Of a DNA stretch of 64,000 nucleotides, positions 11,248 to 19,981 are shown in pieces (position 1 is the first letter of the stretch; every line of letters begins with the position of its first letter). The notes under the pieces are model-generated. The model worked only from the letters and a program-made list of their open reading frames with translations. It had not been told where the DNA came from and searched no databases. The position numbers and the translations under genes were made by a program. This DNA is from Nitrobacter winogradskyi Nb-255. GTDB lineage: Bacteria > Pseudomonadota > Alphaproteobacteria > Rhizobiales > Xanthobacteraceae. The DNA lies in NCBI RefSeq assembly GCF_000012725.1, contig NC_007406.1, positions 2,384,001 to 2,448,000 of the forward strand, read 5' to 3'.

Positions 11248-11571
11248 CTACACCACTTTCTCAACAAATACGCGGATCCTGCCGCCGCATGACAGGCCGA
11301 CAGTCCACGCCGCCTCATCCGCTACGCCGAACTCCAGCATCCTGGGCGCTCCACTGGAGATCACGTCGAGCGCCTCGGTCACCACGGCGCCTTCGACGCA
11401 GCCGCCCGACACCGAGCCCAGAAACGTTCCGTCTTCGTTGACCACAAGACCCGAGCCCGCCGGACGTGGCGCGGAGCCCCAGGTCTCAACGACCGTCGCC
11501 AGCGCAACGCCTTTGCCCGCCTCCGCCCAACTTTCCGCCGCCTTCAGAATATCCTCATCGCGATCGAGCAT
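11248..11571 (-). CDS. XdhC/CoxI N-terminal domain protein
   Basis: This 107-residue protein corresponds to the XdhC_CoxI N-terminal domain. It contains ATVVETWGSAPRPAGSGLVV, GSVSGGCVEGAVV and a final LSCGGRIRVFVE. The conserved Cys in SGGCVEG and SCGG is where family members handle molybdenum cofactor. It overlaps the end of coxE by 17 bp and precedes the longer XdhC gene by 43 bp. The two probably act as a pair in maturing the Mo enzyme. Confidence 0.85.
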   Translation of the reverse strand: MLDRDEDILKAAESWAEAGKGVALATVVETWGSAPRPAGSGLVVNEDGTFLGSVSGGCVEGAVVTEALDVISSGAPRMLEFGVADEAAWTVGLSCGGRIRVFVEKVV

Positions 11572-12781
11572 AATGCCCCTCGTTCAAGCCGCGGGCGGCG
11601 CCGCGACCATGTCGTCCCGGTGCTTGGGAAAGCGCGGCAATGAGTCCCTCGATGGATGACAGATTATGCACCGGGCGAAATTCGTCAACGTGCGGCAGCA
11701 TCATCTTAATGCCTCGCGCCCTGGGTTCAAAGCCATCATAGCGCAATAGCGGGTTCAGCCAGATCAATCGGCGGCAGGATCGGTGCAGCCGATCCATCTC
11801 GAACGCCAGTTCGGAGCCGGCCTCCCGCTCCAGCCCGTCAGTGATCATCAGGACGACGGCGCCTTGCCCGAGCACGCGCCTGCTCCACAGCTTGTTGAAA
11901 TCGTGGAGCGAGGTCGCGATCCGCGTTCCCCCCGCCCAATCCTCCACCACCGAGGAACAGGCGGCCAGCGCCTCGTCGGGATCGCGCGCCCGCAACGCGC
12001 GCGTGACATTCGTCAACCGCGTTCCGAACAGAAAGACCGAAACGCGCCCGCGCCGGTTTGTGATGCCATGGAGGAAATGCAGGAACAGGCGGGTATACTC
12101 GCTCATCGAGCCGGAGATATCGAGCAGGGCTACGATCGGAGCCGGCTTGTCGATCCTCCCAAGGCGATGAATATCGACAATCTCGCCCCCGGTGTGCAGC
12201 CCGCCACGCAGCGTGCGGCGCAAATCCAGCCGCGACCCTCGTGGATCGGGCCGGATACGTCGTGTGTGCAGTCTGGCTTGCGGCAGCTTCATGTTCGCGA
12301 TGATCTGCGTGACTTGGGCCAGTTCGGCTGCGCTCATCTGCGCGAAATCCTTCTTTTGCAGCACCTCCAGATCGGAGACTGAAGGCCGCATCTCCTGTCC
12401 CTGCGGCGCCTCGCGCTCGCTCGTGATCGCAGGTCGCGACAATGCCTCAAGAACACGCCGGGACGCCGACGGCGGCGGCTTCCTGGCCTGGTCCAGCGGC
12501 TGGACCGGATCCAGCATGTTTTTCCCTTCCTCCGCGATGCAGAAGAAAAGATCAAAGGCCTGGGCGAATATCGGCGCATGGTCGTGGCGCGTCATAAAAA
12601 TCGCCTGAAGCGTGCTGAAGACGTCCGCGCGATTGCCGATGTCGATCAGACGCAAAGCCTTCAGCGCGTCGATGACCGCGCCGGGACCCACCGGAAGACC
12701 ACAAGCGCGCAGCGTGCGGGCGAAGCCGGCGACATTGTCCGCGATGTGGCCGGTCGGCGAATCAAAGTGATTGATAGCCAT
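11555..12781 (-). CDS. coxE: CoxE-like VWA-domain protein
   Basis: This 408-residue protein has a C-terminal von Willebrand A domain with the MIDAS motif DISGSMS at residues 221-227. It also contains the CoxE-typical N-terminal helical region beginning FARTLRACGLPVGPG. CoxE works with the MoxR ATPase CoxD to install the copper-sulfur/molybdenum active site of CO dehydrogenase. It lies 12 bp downstream of coxD. The match to the family is strong in both halves. Confidence 0.9.
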   Translation of the reverse strand: MAINHFDSPTGHIADNVAGFARTLRACGLPVGPGAVIDALKALRLIDIGNRADVFSTLQAIFMTRHDHAPIFAQAFDLFFCIAEEGKNMLDPVQPLDQARKPPPSASRRVLEALSRPAITSEREAPQGQEMRPSVSDLEVLQKKDFAQMSAAELAQVTQIIANMKLPQARLHTRRIRPDPRGSRLDLRRTLRGGLHTGGEIVDIHRLGRIDKPAPIVALLDISGSMSEYTRLFLHFLHGITNRRGRVSVFLFGTRLTNVTRALRARDPDEALAACSSVVEDWAGGTRIATSLHDFNKLWSRRVLGQGAVVLMITDGLEREAGSELAFEMDRLHRSCRRLIWLNPLLRYDGFEPRARGIKMMLPHVDEFRPVHNLSSIEGLIAALSQAPGRHGRGAARGLNEGHYARSR

Positions 12782-12793
12782 GCGAATTCCGCC

Positions 12794-13738
12794 TTATGGA
12801 TCGGTGGCGGCTTCTTTCAGCAGGTTTTGCACGACGTCGTCCTGCATCCGGCTGATATCGTCCTGATATTTCAGGAGCGCGCCGATCGTATCGCCGACGA
12901 TCTGCGGCGTCAGCAAACGGGTATCGAGTTCGGTCAGGGCCATCGCCCAATCGATCGTCTCGGCGACGCCCGGATTCTTGTAGAAATCCCGGTTGCGCAG
13001 CGCCTGCACAAAGCCCACGACCTGCTGCGACAATGCGGCGGATATGCCGGGCACCCTTGACCTGACGATCGCAAGTTCGCGCTCGGCGGAAGGGTAATCC
13101 ACCCAGTGATAGAGACAGCGGCGCTTCAAGGCGTCATGAATTTCACGCGTCCTGTTCGACGTCGCGATGACGATCGGCGGCGGCGCCGCCCTGACGGTGC
13201 CGAATTCGGGGATCGTCACCTGAAAGTCACCGAGAATTTCCAGAAGAAACGCTTCGAAAGCCTCATCCGCGCGATCGAGCTCGTCGATCAGAAGCACCGG
13301 CGGGCCGCGGACATCCGGCTCCAGGGCCTGGAGCAACGGCCGTTTGATCAAATACCTCTCGGCGAAGATGTCGCTCGACAACCGCTCGCGATCGGTATCA
13401 CCCGCCGCTTCCGCCAGCCGGATCGCAATCAACTGAGCGTGGCTGTTCCACTCATAGGCGGCGGAGGCCAGATCCAGTCCTTCGTAACATTGCAGCCGGA
13501 TCAATCTGCGGCCCAGCGCGGCCGACAGCACTTTCGCGATCTCGGTCTTGCCGACACCCGCCTCGCCCTCGACGAACAAAGGCCGCGCCATGCGCAGCGA
13601 GAGAAACACCACCGTCGCCAGGGACCGCTCGGCGAAATAGCCGTGCTTCGCCAGCAGATCGAGCGTGGCATCGACGGACGATGGCAGCGCCGATTCCGCT
13701 ATCATGAGATCCGGCCCGGCGCGGCGAGGATCTCGCAT
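12794..13738 (-). CDS. coxD: CoxD-like MoxR AAA+ ATPase
   Basis: This 314-residue MoxR-type ATPase has Walker A GEAGVGKTE and Walker B LLIDELDRAD, followed by a sensor region ATSNRTREIHDALKRRC. CoxD is a chaperone-like AAA+ protein that acts with CoxE to mature the CO dehydrogenase active site. I chose the ATG at 13738 because it begins one base after the coxM stop, which suggests coupled translation. An earlier in-frame start at 13780 would overlap coxM. Confidence 0.9.
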   Translation of the reverse strand: MRDPRRAGPDLMIAESALPSSVDATLDLLAKHGYFAERSLATVVFLSLRMARPLFVEGEAGVGKTEIAKVLSAALGRRLIRLQCYEGLDLASAAYEWNSHAQLIAIRLAEAAGDTDRERLSSDIFAERYLIKRPLLQALEPDVRGPPVLLIDELDRADEAFEAFLLEILGDFQVTIPEFGTVRAAPPPIVIATSNRTREIHDALKRRCLYHWVDYPSAERELAIVRSRVPGISAALSQQVVGFVQALRNRDFYKNPGVAETIDWAMALTELDTRLLTPQIVGDTIGALLKYQDDISRMQDDVVQNLLKEAATDP

Positions 13739-13739
13739 G

Positions 13740-14546
13740 TCATGCCCTATCGTTCGCTGCGTCAACGGCGCGCCGCGCAAGCAACCCGATCAGATGCGCG
13801 CGATATTCCGCGCTGCCGTGCAGGTCGCTGTTGAGACCGTCGGAAGGGATGCTCAACCCTTCGAGCGACTTCGACGTAAAGCTCTTTTTCAGAGCCTCCT
13901 CGAACGCCGCCAGACGGAACACGCCGTCGGCCCCTGCGCCGGTGACGGCGACACGCACATCCGACGGCAGCCGGGCGACGAACACGCCCACCAGCGCGTA
14001 GCGCGATGCCTGGTTGCGAAACTTCTGATAGGCCGCCTGCTTCGGTAGCGGAAACATCACCTGTGCGATGATCTCATCCGCGTCCAGCGCGGTGGAGAAC
14101 ATTCCCTGGAAATAGTCATCTGATTCCAGCCGGCGCTTGCTGGTGACGATGGTGGCGCCGAGCGCCAGACACGCCGCCGGATAATCGGCGGTGGGATCGT
14201 TATTGGCCAGCGAGCCTCCGATGGTGCCCTTGTGGCGCACGGCGGGATCGCCGATCATCGCCGCGAGTTCGGCGAGCGCCGGGATGGCCTCGCGCACGAT
14301 CGGCGAGTCGGCGACATCGGCGTGCGTCGCGGTCGCGCCGATCGCCAGCATGCCTTCCCTCATCTCGATGCCATCAAGCCCTTCGATATGAGAAAGATCG
14401 ATCAGGTGCGCGGGGCTGGCAAGCCGCTGCTTCATGACCGGCACCAGCGTGTGGCCTCCCGCGATCAACATGGCGTCCTCGTTCTCGGCCAACAGGTTGA
14501 CGGCCTGCTGCAAGGTGTCCGGCCGATGATACTTGAATTCGTACAT
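13740..14546 (-). CDS. coxM: CO dehydrogenase-type FAD-binding medium subunit
   Basis: This 268-residue protein has the vanillyl-alcohol-oxidase-type FAD motifs of the family: AGGHTLVP (residues 29-36) and TIGGSLANNDPTADYP. It is the medium subunit that passes electrons from the 2Fe-2S clusters to the acceptor. It follows coxS by 45 bp and is coupled to coxD. The large subunit gene that usually accompanies it is absent from the cluster. Similar FAD subunits occur in other xanthine-oxidase-type enzymes, so the substrate is not certain. Confidence 0.9.
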   Translation of the reverse strand: MYEFKYHRPDTLQQAVNLLAENEDAMLIAGGHTLVPVMKQRLASPAHLIDLSHIEGLDGIEMREGMLAIGATATHADVADSPIVREAIPALAELAAMIGDPAVRHKGTIGGSLANNDPTADYPAACLALGATIVTSKRRLESDDYFQGMFSTALDADEIIAQVMFPLPKQAAYQKFRNQASRYALVGVFVARLPSDVRVAVTGAGADGVFRLAAFEEALKKSFTSKSLEGLSIPSDGLNSDLHGSAEYRAHLIGLLARRAVDAANDRA

Positions 14547-14591
14547 GGCTCAGGGTCTCTGGTGTCGTTCCGCGGGGTTGTAAATCGGAAC

Positions 14592-15077
14592 TCAAGCGCG
14601 ATCGGATTTGGCCATCGCGGTCGCGCCGGCCGCGATCGATGCGACGATATTCTGATAGCCGGTGCAGCGGCAAAGATTGCCCTCCAGTTCCTCGCGAATG
14701 GTACGCTCGTCGAGAGCGTAGCCCTTGCGGCGAACCATATCGATCGCGCTCATGATCATGCCCGGCGTGCAGAAACCGCACTGGAGACCATGGTGCTCGC
14801 GAAACGCCTCCTGCATCGGATGCAGCGGGGCGCCGTCGGCTGCGAGACCTTCGATGGTTCTGATCTCGTGCCCGTCGGCCATCACCGCCAGCATGGTGCA
14901 TGACTTCACCGCCTTCCCGTCGAGATGCACGATGCAGGCGCCGCACTGCGAGGTGTCACATCCGACATGGGTGCCGGTGAGACGCAGGTTTTCGCGCAGG
15001 AAGCGCACCAGCAACGTGCGAGGATCGATGTCGGCGGTGGTCGGTTCGCCGTTCACGATCAGCGAAATCTTGGCCAT
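14592..15077 (-). CDS. coxS: CO dehydrogenase-type 2Fe-2S small subunit
   Basis: This 161-residue ferredoxin-like subunit has two 2Fe-2S sites. Cys40, 45, 48 and 60 form the plant-type cluster ([10 protein letters not shown]), and Cys100, 103, 135 and 137 form the helical cluster (QCGFC and LCRC). It relays electrons from the Mo site of the large subunit to FAD in CoxM. It sits between coxG and coxM. The family is shared by all aerobic CODH/xanthine-oxidase enzymes, so CO is only the likely substrate. Confidence 0.92.
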   Translation of the reverse strand: MAKISLIVNGEPTTADIDPRTLLVRFLRENLRLTGTHVGCDTSQCGACIVHLDGKAVKSCTMLAVMADGHEIRTIEGLAADGAPLHPMQEAFREHHGLQCGFCTPGMIMSAIDMVRRKGYALDERTIREELEGNLCRCTGYQNIVASIAAGATAMAKSDRA

Positions 15078-15204
15078 TGGCGCTCTCTACGGTCGCACGT
15101 CGGAATGATCGCGCTTTATAGCACGATATGAGCCGCCCCAATAACGGGTTCGCGCGGGCGGCGCCGGTCGTCGCGCCGAAAATAGGTCTGCCCCTAAGTC
15201 GCGC

Positions 15205-15651
15205 TTATCCCTCAATGGCTTTGGCGAACTTCGCGAAGAATTCACCGGCCAGCTTCCTGGCCGTACCGCTGATCAGCCTTTGCCCCAGTTGCGCCAGCTT
15301 GCCGCCGATCTGCGCCGCGGCTTCGTACTTCAGAAGAGTGCCTCCATGATGATCGAGCAGCACCACGGTTGATTCACCCTTTGCAAACCCGGCCACGCCG
15401 CCTTCCCCCTCGGCTGCAATCCTGTATCCGTTCGGCGGGTCGATATCGCTGAGCGTCACCCTGGCCTTGAAGCGGGCGGATACCGGACCGATTTTCAATC
15501 TGGCGACGGCCTGGAACTGGTTCTCGTCGACCTTGATGAATTCCTCGCAACCGGGAATACAGCTTTTCAAGACTTCGGGGTCGTTGAGCTTGGCCCATAC
15601 AAGATCGCGAGAGGCTGCGAGTTCGACCTCGCCGTTCACTGTCATCGCCAT
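15205..15651 (-). CDS. coxG: CoxG-like SRPBCC protein
   Basis: This 148-residue protein has the CoxG/SRPBCC lipid-binding fold: VNGEVELAASRDLVWAKLNDPEVLKSCIPGC near the start and GGKLAQLGQRLISGTARKL near the end. CoxG is thought to help anchor or assemble CO dehydrogenase at the membrane. It is the first gene of the minus-strand operon, divergent from pcaD with 137 bp between them. The 127 bp between coxG and coxS holds no gene. Confidence 0.88.
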   Translation of the reverse strand: MAMTVNGEVELAASRDLVWAKLNDPEVLKSCIPGCEEFIKVDENQFQAVARLKIGPVSARFKARVTLSDIDPPNGYRIAAEGEGGVAGFAKGESTVVLLDHHGGTLLKYEAAAQIGGKLAQLGQRLISGTARKLAGEFFAKFAKAIEG

Positions 15652-15788
15652 GAGCCTGCCCTCTTGTCGGCGGTCACGCTGTTCCGAAAGCGTCCACCCT
15701 TGACGTAGAGGACGACGGCCGCAAAAGAAAGAGACGGCGATGGAATCGTTCCCGTTTCAAACGTTTGTGGCTGGCAGGAGAAACGACA

Positions 15789-16571
15789 ATGCCCATGATC
15801 TATGCGGATGGCTGCCTGCTGAATGTTTCCGTCGAGGGGCGCGATGGCGGCCCGACGCTGATGCTGTCGAACGCGCTCGGCTGCACGCTGCAGATGTGGG
15901 AGCCGCAGATGGCGGCGCTGTCCAAGCTGTTCCGGATCATCCGCTATGACCGGCGCGGTCACGGCAAGTCCGGCGTTCCACCCGGTCCCTATTCGATGGA
16001 GCGCTTTGGCCGGGACGTGCTGGCGATTCTCGATGACCTCAATATTGCGAGGACGCACTGGTGCGGATTGTCCATGGGCGGCATGGTCGGCCAATGGCTC
16101 GGAGCACATGCGCCGGAACGTTTCGACCGCATCATTCTCGCCAACACGAATTGCTACTATCCCGATCCGGCCAACTGGCACGCCCGCATCAAGACCGTGA
16201 AGGAAGGCGGCCTCGCCGCGATCGCCGAGACCGTGATCAGCGGCTGGCTGACCACGGGCTTTCGCGAACGCGAACCCCAGATCACCGCGAAGATCAAAGC
16301 CATGCTGAGCGCTTCCCCGGTGGAAGGCTATATCGCCTGCTGCGAGGCGCTGAGCACCCTGGATCAGCGCGAGCTGCTGCCCCGCATCAAAAGCCCCACG
16401 CTGGTCATCGCCGGACGGCACGACCAGTCTACACCTGTCGCGGCCGGGGAATACATCCGCAGCCGGATTCCTTCCGCCAGCATGACCATTCTCGATGCCG
16501 CACATATCTCCAACGTCGAACAATCACATGCCTTCACCGAGGCGGTGACCGGATTTTTGATGCAGCAATAG
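15789..16571 (+). CDS. pcaD: 3-oxoadipate enol-lactonase-like alpha/beta hydrolase
   Basis: This 260-residue alpha/beta hydrolase has the nucleophile elbow CGLSMGGMVGQ, an oxyanion region near ALGCTLQMWEPQ and a C-terminal DAAHISN with the catalytic His. Sequence style (RRGHGKSGVPPGPYSMERFGRDV) fits PcaD, which opens 3-oxoadipate enol-lactone in the protocatechuate branch of the beta-ketoadipate pathway. AGGAG precedes the ATG at 15789. No other pca gene is nearby, so the exact substrate is uncertain. Its stop TAG sits at the edge of a repeat element. Confidence 0.8.
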   Translation: MPMIYADGCLLNVSVEGRDGGPTLMLSNALGCTLQMWEPQMAALSKLFRIIRYDRRGHGKSGVPPGPYSMERFGRDVLAILDDLNIARTHWCGLSMGGMVGQWLGAHAPERFDRIILANTNCYYPDPANWHARIKTVKEGGLAAIAETVISGWLTTGFREREPQITAKIKAMLSASPVEGYIACCEALSTLDQRELLPRIKSPTLVIAGRHDQSTPVAAGEYIRSRIPSASMTILDAAHISNVEQSHAFTEAVTGFLMQQ

Positions 16572-16699
16572 AGCGTTTTCGAGCGAAGCATGTCCTCGGG
16601 CTTGACCCGAGGATGGATGGCCTGTTCGCGTGAAGAAAACGCGTCAAATCAATATCTGACAGCCCCGCCTCTGATTCCGTCAGAAGCGGGAAGGCTCTC
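16569..16699 (+). repeat. Double-hairpin intergenic repeat, forward copy
   Basis: The 5' module has GCGTTTTC pairing with GAAAACGC. A TCCTCGGGC...ACCCGAGGA hairpin sits in its loop. The 3' hairpin is the TTCTGATT...CAGAAG type. It lies between pcaD and a minus-strand membrane protein gene. Confidence 0.85.
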
Positions 16700-16729
16700 G
16701 CCACCCGGCCAGAAAACCGGCGTGATAAT

Positions 16730-17254
16730 TCAGGAACTGGAACTGGTGAAAGGCTGGACGTTCGGCTGCGAAGGCCAAGGCCGCACCGGCGGGTCGCGCT
16801 GGAACGGCGGCTCGGTCGCCATCAGGATCGCGCCGCCAAGCAGCAACAGCAGTTCGGTCGCATGCAGGCGCAGCGCGGCCATCTCGCCGACCTGTGACGC
16901 CATCACCATGCTGGCGAAGGCGATGGAGCTGCCGATGCCGAGAGCCAGCGCCAGCGCCTCATCGAAGCTGCCTGACTTCCGGACCGATGCGCGCGTGGTC
17001 ATCACCAGGAACACCGCGAAGAACACAACCACCGTCATCTTGCCGAGCGCCAGAAGCCAGGCGAAACGCACAAGGTCCATCGCTACGACATGGAGGTGGT
17101 CGCTGAGAAACAACGCAACCGACACATTGGCCAGATCGTAAAGTCCGTGCACCGGCGACGCCACGATCTTGAATGCGACGAAGGTCCAGACCGGAATGAA
17201 ATAGAGCGCCAGCAACGCTCCGTTGACGGTGCTGATGCGCCAGGAACTGGTCAT
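16730..17254 (-). CDS. Integral membrane protein of unknown function
   Basis: This 174-residue protein has four clear hydrophobic segments, near residues 10-32, 48-82, 100-122 and 132-150, followed by a Pro/Ser-rich cytosolic or exported tail. I do not recognise the family. It is a single gene, flanked by a repeat element at its 3' side and the divergent livH promoter region at its 5' side. Codon pattern looks native to the window. Confidence 0.6.
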   Translation of the reverse strand: MTSSWRISTVNGALLALYFIPVWTFVAFKIVASPVHGLYDLANVSVALFLSDHLHVVAMDLVRFAWLLALGKMTVVVFFAVFLVMTTRASVRKSGSFDEALALALGIGSSIAFASMVMASQVGEMAALRLHATELLLLLGGAILMATEPPFQRDPPVRPWPSQPNVQPFTSSSS

Positions 17255-17670
17255 GCGCCACCCGCTTTCGCGTGGCCGTGTCGAGAGCCGGCAAGGCCTT
17301 GACGGTGATTAACGCCGGGTAAACGCGGGAGCGCAAAGGAAACCCTTTGTTAACCTTAACAAGACCCGCTTCTGTGGACAACCGCCGGCCGTGGCCGCCG
17401 GAATGCAGGACATTTCCCGTCGCCCTTGCAGCTCCCCGCTTCCCCGCTCGACCGAAGCCTGCAAGACCCGGAGCCTGCAAGACCCGGAGCCTGCGAAACA
17501 CCGGCGAAATGCACAGCCTTTATACGCTGCCGCCAGCCCCGCTGAACGGCTGCGGTTGCCGCACGCGAGCGCCACTGTTAGACATTGATTCAAGACGCGC
17601 CGGTCGGCTGCCGGAGCCCGTTACCGCGTCTGATATAAGTCGCATTCGGAATACCAGATTACGGCGGCGC
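17255..17670. promoter_or_regulatory. Divergent intergenic region before livH
   Basis: No gene is supported in these 416 bp. Two structures stand out. TTGTTAA-CC-TTAACAA (17347-17362) is a perfect dyad and could be an operator. AGCCTGCAAGACCCGG is repeated in tandem at 17456-17471 and 17472-17487, with a partial third copy. Which gene they serve is not clear. Confidence 0.5.
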
Positions 17671-18585
17671 ATGGATTATTTTGCCCAGCAACTGATCAAC
17701 GGCGTCGTGCTCGGCTCGATCTATGGGCTGATCGCGACCGGCTATACGATGGTTTACGGCATTGTCGGCATGATCAATTTCGCTCACGGCGACATCTTCA
17801 TGATCGGCGGCTTCATCGCGCTGATCACCTTCCTGATCCTGATGTCGATGGGCCTCTCCGCCGTGCCGCTGATCCTGCTCGTCATGCTCATCGTTTCAAT
17901 GGCCGTCACCGCCGTTTACGGCTGGGTTGTCGAGCGCATCGCCTACAGGCCCCTGCGCCAGTCGTTTCGACTCGCGCCGCTGCTGTCGGCGATCGGCATG
18001 TCGTTCGTACTCATGAATTTTTCGCAGGTTTCCCAGGGCGCGCAGGTCAAGCCGATCCCGCCGCTCATCACCGGCGGCTACACGCTGCACGATTCTGGAA
18101 ACTTCGCGGTCCAGCTATCCAATGTCCAGATCGTGGTGGTGACCACCACCATCGTGCTGCTCGCGATCTTCAGCTACATCGTGTCGCGTACGCGCTTCGG
18201 CCGCGATATGCGCGCCTGCGAGCAGGATCAGACCATGGCGGCGCTTCTCGGCGTGAACGTCGATCGCACCATCTCGATGACTTTCGTGATCGGGGCGTCG
18301 CTCGCCGCCGTCGCCGGAATGATGTACCTGCTGTATTATGGCCTTGTTGATTTCTTCATGGGCTTCGTCGCCGGCATCAAGGCATTCACGGCCGCGGTTC
18401 TCGGCGGCATAGGCTCGCTGCCCGGCGCGATGCTCGGCGGCCTTGCGATCGGGCTGATCGAGACGTTCTGGTCGGCTTACTTTTCGATCGAGTATAAGGA
18501 TGTTGCAGCCTTCTCGATCCTGATCATCGTGCTGATCTTCATGCCTACCGGCCTGCTTGGCCGTCCCGAAGTCGAAAAAGTCTGA
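17671..18585 (+). CDS. livH: Branched-chain amino-acid-type ABC permease LivH
   Basis: This 304-residue inner membrane permease opens with the typical LivH start MDYFAQQLINGVVLGSIYGL and continues with TMVYGIVGMINFAHGD. Further helices and the conserved RAC.QD.TMAALLGV EAA-like loop follow. LivH pairs with LivM to form the channel of high-affinity transporters for leucine-type amino acids or related carboxylates. The frame is open far upstream, but ATG 17671 matches family length. It overlaps or abuts livM, and the operon continues as livM-livG-livF-livK. Confidence 0.93.
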   Translation: MDYFAQQLINGVVLGSIYGLIATGYTMVYGIVGMINFAHGDIFMIGGFIALITFLILMSMGLSAVPLILLVMLIVSMAVTAVYGWVVERIAYRPLRQSFRLAPLLSAIGMSFVLMNFSQVSQGAQVKPIPPLITGGYTLHDSGNFAVQLSNVQIVVVTTTIVLLAIFSYIVSRTRFGRDMRACEQDQTMAALLGVNVDRTISMTFVIGASLAAVAGMMYLLYYGLVDFFMGFVAGIKAFTAAVLGGIGSLPGAMLGGLAIGLIETFWSAYFSIEYKDVAAFSILIIVLIFMPTGLLGRPEVEKV

Positions 18586-18595
18586 CGGTCCGGAC

Positions 18596-19981
18596 GTGAC
18601 AGCGCCCGCTTTGAGCCAACAAACCGCCACGCGCGATCGTGGTGTCGCGGCCATCATCAAGAACGCGGTCGTGAGCGCGCTGCTGGCGCTGGTGCTGTTC
18701 TCACTCATGATCGGCATCCGCACCGAAACCGGCCCATCCGGACAGTTGACCTACTGGACCCGGTTCGGCGAACTCGCGGCCGTCGTCGGCGCGGTATTCA
18801 TCGGCAGCATCATCGTCGAAACAATCAAGCGCTGGACCGGCCCCGTCGGCAGCGTCGAACTGCCGGATACCGTGCGCCGTGCATTCGCAATGCTGGGCCG
18901 CCTGCTGATACCCGCGCTCCTGATTTTCGCCCTGCTGGTGCCGGTCATCTTCTATAATCAGCGCTACCTGCTCGACCTCGCGATCCTCGTGCTGACCTAT
19001 GTGATGCTGGGTTGGGGGCTCAACGTCGTGGTCGGTCTCGCCGGACTTCTCGATCTCGGCTACGTGGCGTTCTATGCCGTCGGCGCGTACTCCTACGCGC
19101 TGCTGGCGCAGAGCGGGCTGCCGTTTCCGTATTTTATCGAGACCTATCCCTACGTCGCGATCGACTTCCTGCAACTTGGTTCGTGGGCGTTCTGGGCGCT
19201 GTTGCCGGTTTCCGGCCTGCTGGCCGCATTCTGGGGGGTGCTGCTCGGCTTCCCGGTGTTGCGGCTTCGCGGCGACTATCTCGCGATCGTCACGCTGGCG
19301 TTCGGGGAAATCATACGGCTTGTCATCCTCAACTGGCAGGATCTCACCGGCGGGCCGAACGGGATCAGCGGCATCCCGCGCCCCACCGTGTTCGGCATTC
19401 CCCTCACGCGGGGCGACGACGGCTTCGCGGCGCTGATCGGCGTTCCGTTCTCGCCCACGCATCGCCTCGTCTTCCTGTTCTACATCATCCTTGCGCTAGC
19501 GCTGCTGACGAACTGGGTCACCATCCGCCTGCGGCGGCTGCCGATCGGCCGCGCCTGGGAAGCGATGCGCGAGGATGAGGTGGCCTGCCGCGCGCTCGGC
19601 ATCAACATCACCACAACGAAACTCTCGGCCTTCGCGATAGGCGCGATGTTCGGCGGCTTCGCGGGCGCGTTCTTCGCGACCCGGCAGGGCTTCATCAGCC
19701 CTGAGTCCTTCACCTTTCAGGAATCGGCGCTGGTGCTCGCCATCGTCGTCCTGGGCGGCATGGGCTCGCAACTCGGCGTGGCGCTCGCCGCGATCGCAAT
19801 GATCGGTGGATTCGAGTTGTTCCGCGGCCTTGACCAGTTTCGTATGCTGGTGTTCGGCGGCGTCATGGTGCTGCTGATGATCTGGCGGCCGCGCGGTCTC
19901 GTCAGCCATCGCGCTCCCACCGTGTTCCTGCAAAAACCGACCGAGATATCATCGTCGCTGGTCAAGGAAGGCCGCGGATGA
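18596..19981 (+). CDS. livM: Branched-chain amino-acid-type ABC permease LivM
   Basis: This 461-residue permease has an extended N-terminus with extra membrane segments before the LivM core. The core shows LNVVVGLAGLLDLGYVAFYAVGAY, FGEIIRLV and REDEVACRALGIN. It is the partner of LivH. I placed the start at GTG 18596, 10 bp after the livH stop. A TTG at 18557 overlapping livH is possible. The stop overlaps the livG ATG by 4 bp, so translation is coupled. Confidence 0.9.
   Translation: MTAPALSQQTATRDRGVAAIIKNAVVSALLALVLFSLMIGIRTETGPSGQLTYWTRFGELAAVVGAVFIGSIIVETIKRWTGPVGSVELPDTVRRAFAMLGRLLIPALLIFALLVPVIFYNQRYLLDLAILVLTYVMLGWGLNVVVGLAGLLDLGYVAFYAVGAYSYALLAQSGLPFPYFIETYPYVAIDFLQLGSWAFWALLPVSGLLAAFWGVLLGFPVLRLRGDYLAIVTLAFGEIIRLVILNWQDLTGGPNGISGIPRPTVFGIPLTRGDDGFAALIGVPFSPTHRLVFLFYIILALALLTNWVTIRLRRLPIGRAWEAMREDEVACRALGINITTTKLSAFAIGAMFGGFAGAFFATRQGFISPESFTFQESALVLAIVVLGGMGSQLGVALAAIAMIGGFELFRGLDQFRMLVFGGVMVLLMIWRPRGLVSHRAPTVFLQKPTEISSSLVKEGRG

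Noticed and set aside
14374..14946. Minus-strand 190-codon frame across coxS and coxM as a coxL remnant
   Set aside because: It is a shadow in another frame; it has no Mo-hydroxylase motif.
17347..17400. Possible DnaA box or replication origin (TGTGGACAA)
   Set aside because: Only one poor match, with no cluster of boxes and no origin-type neighbours.
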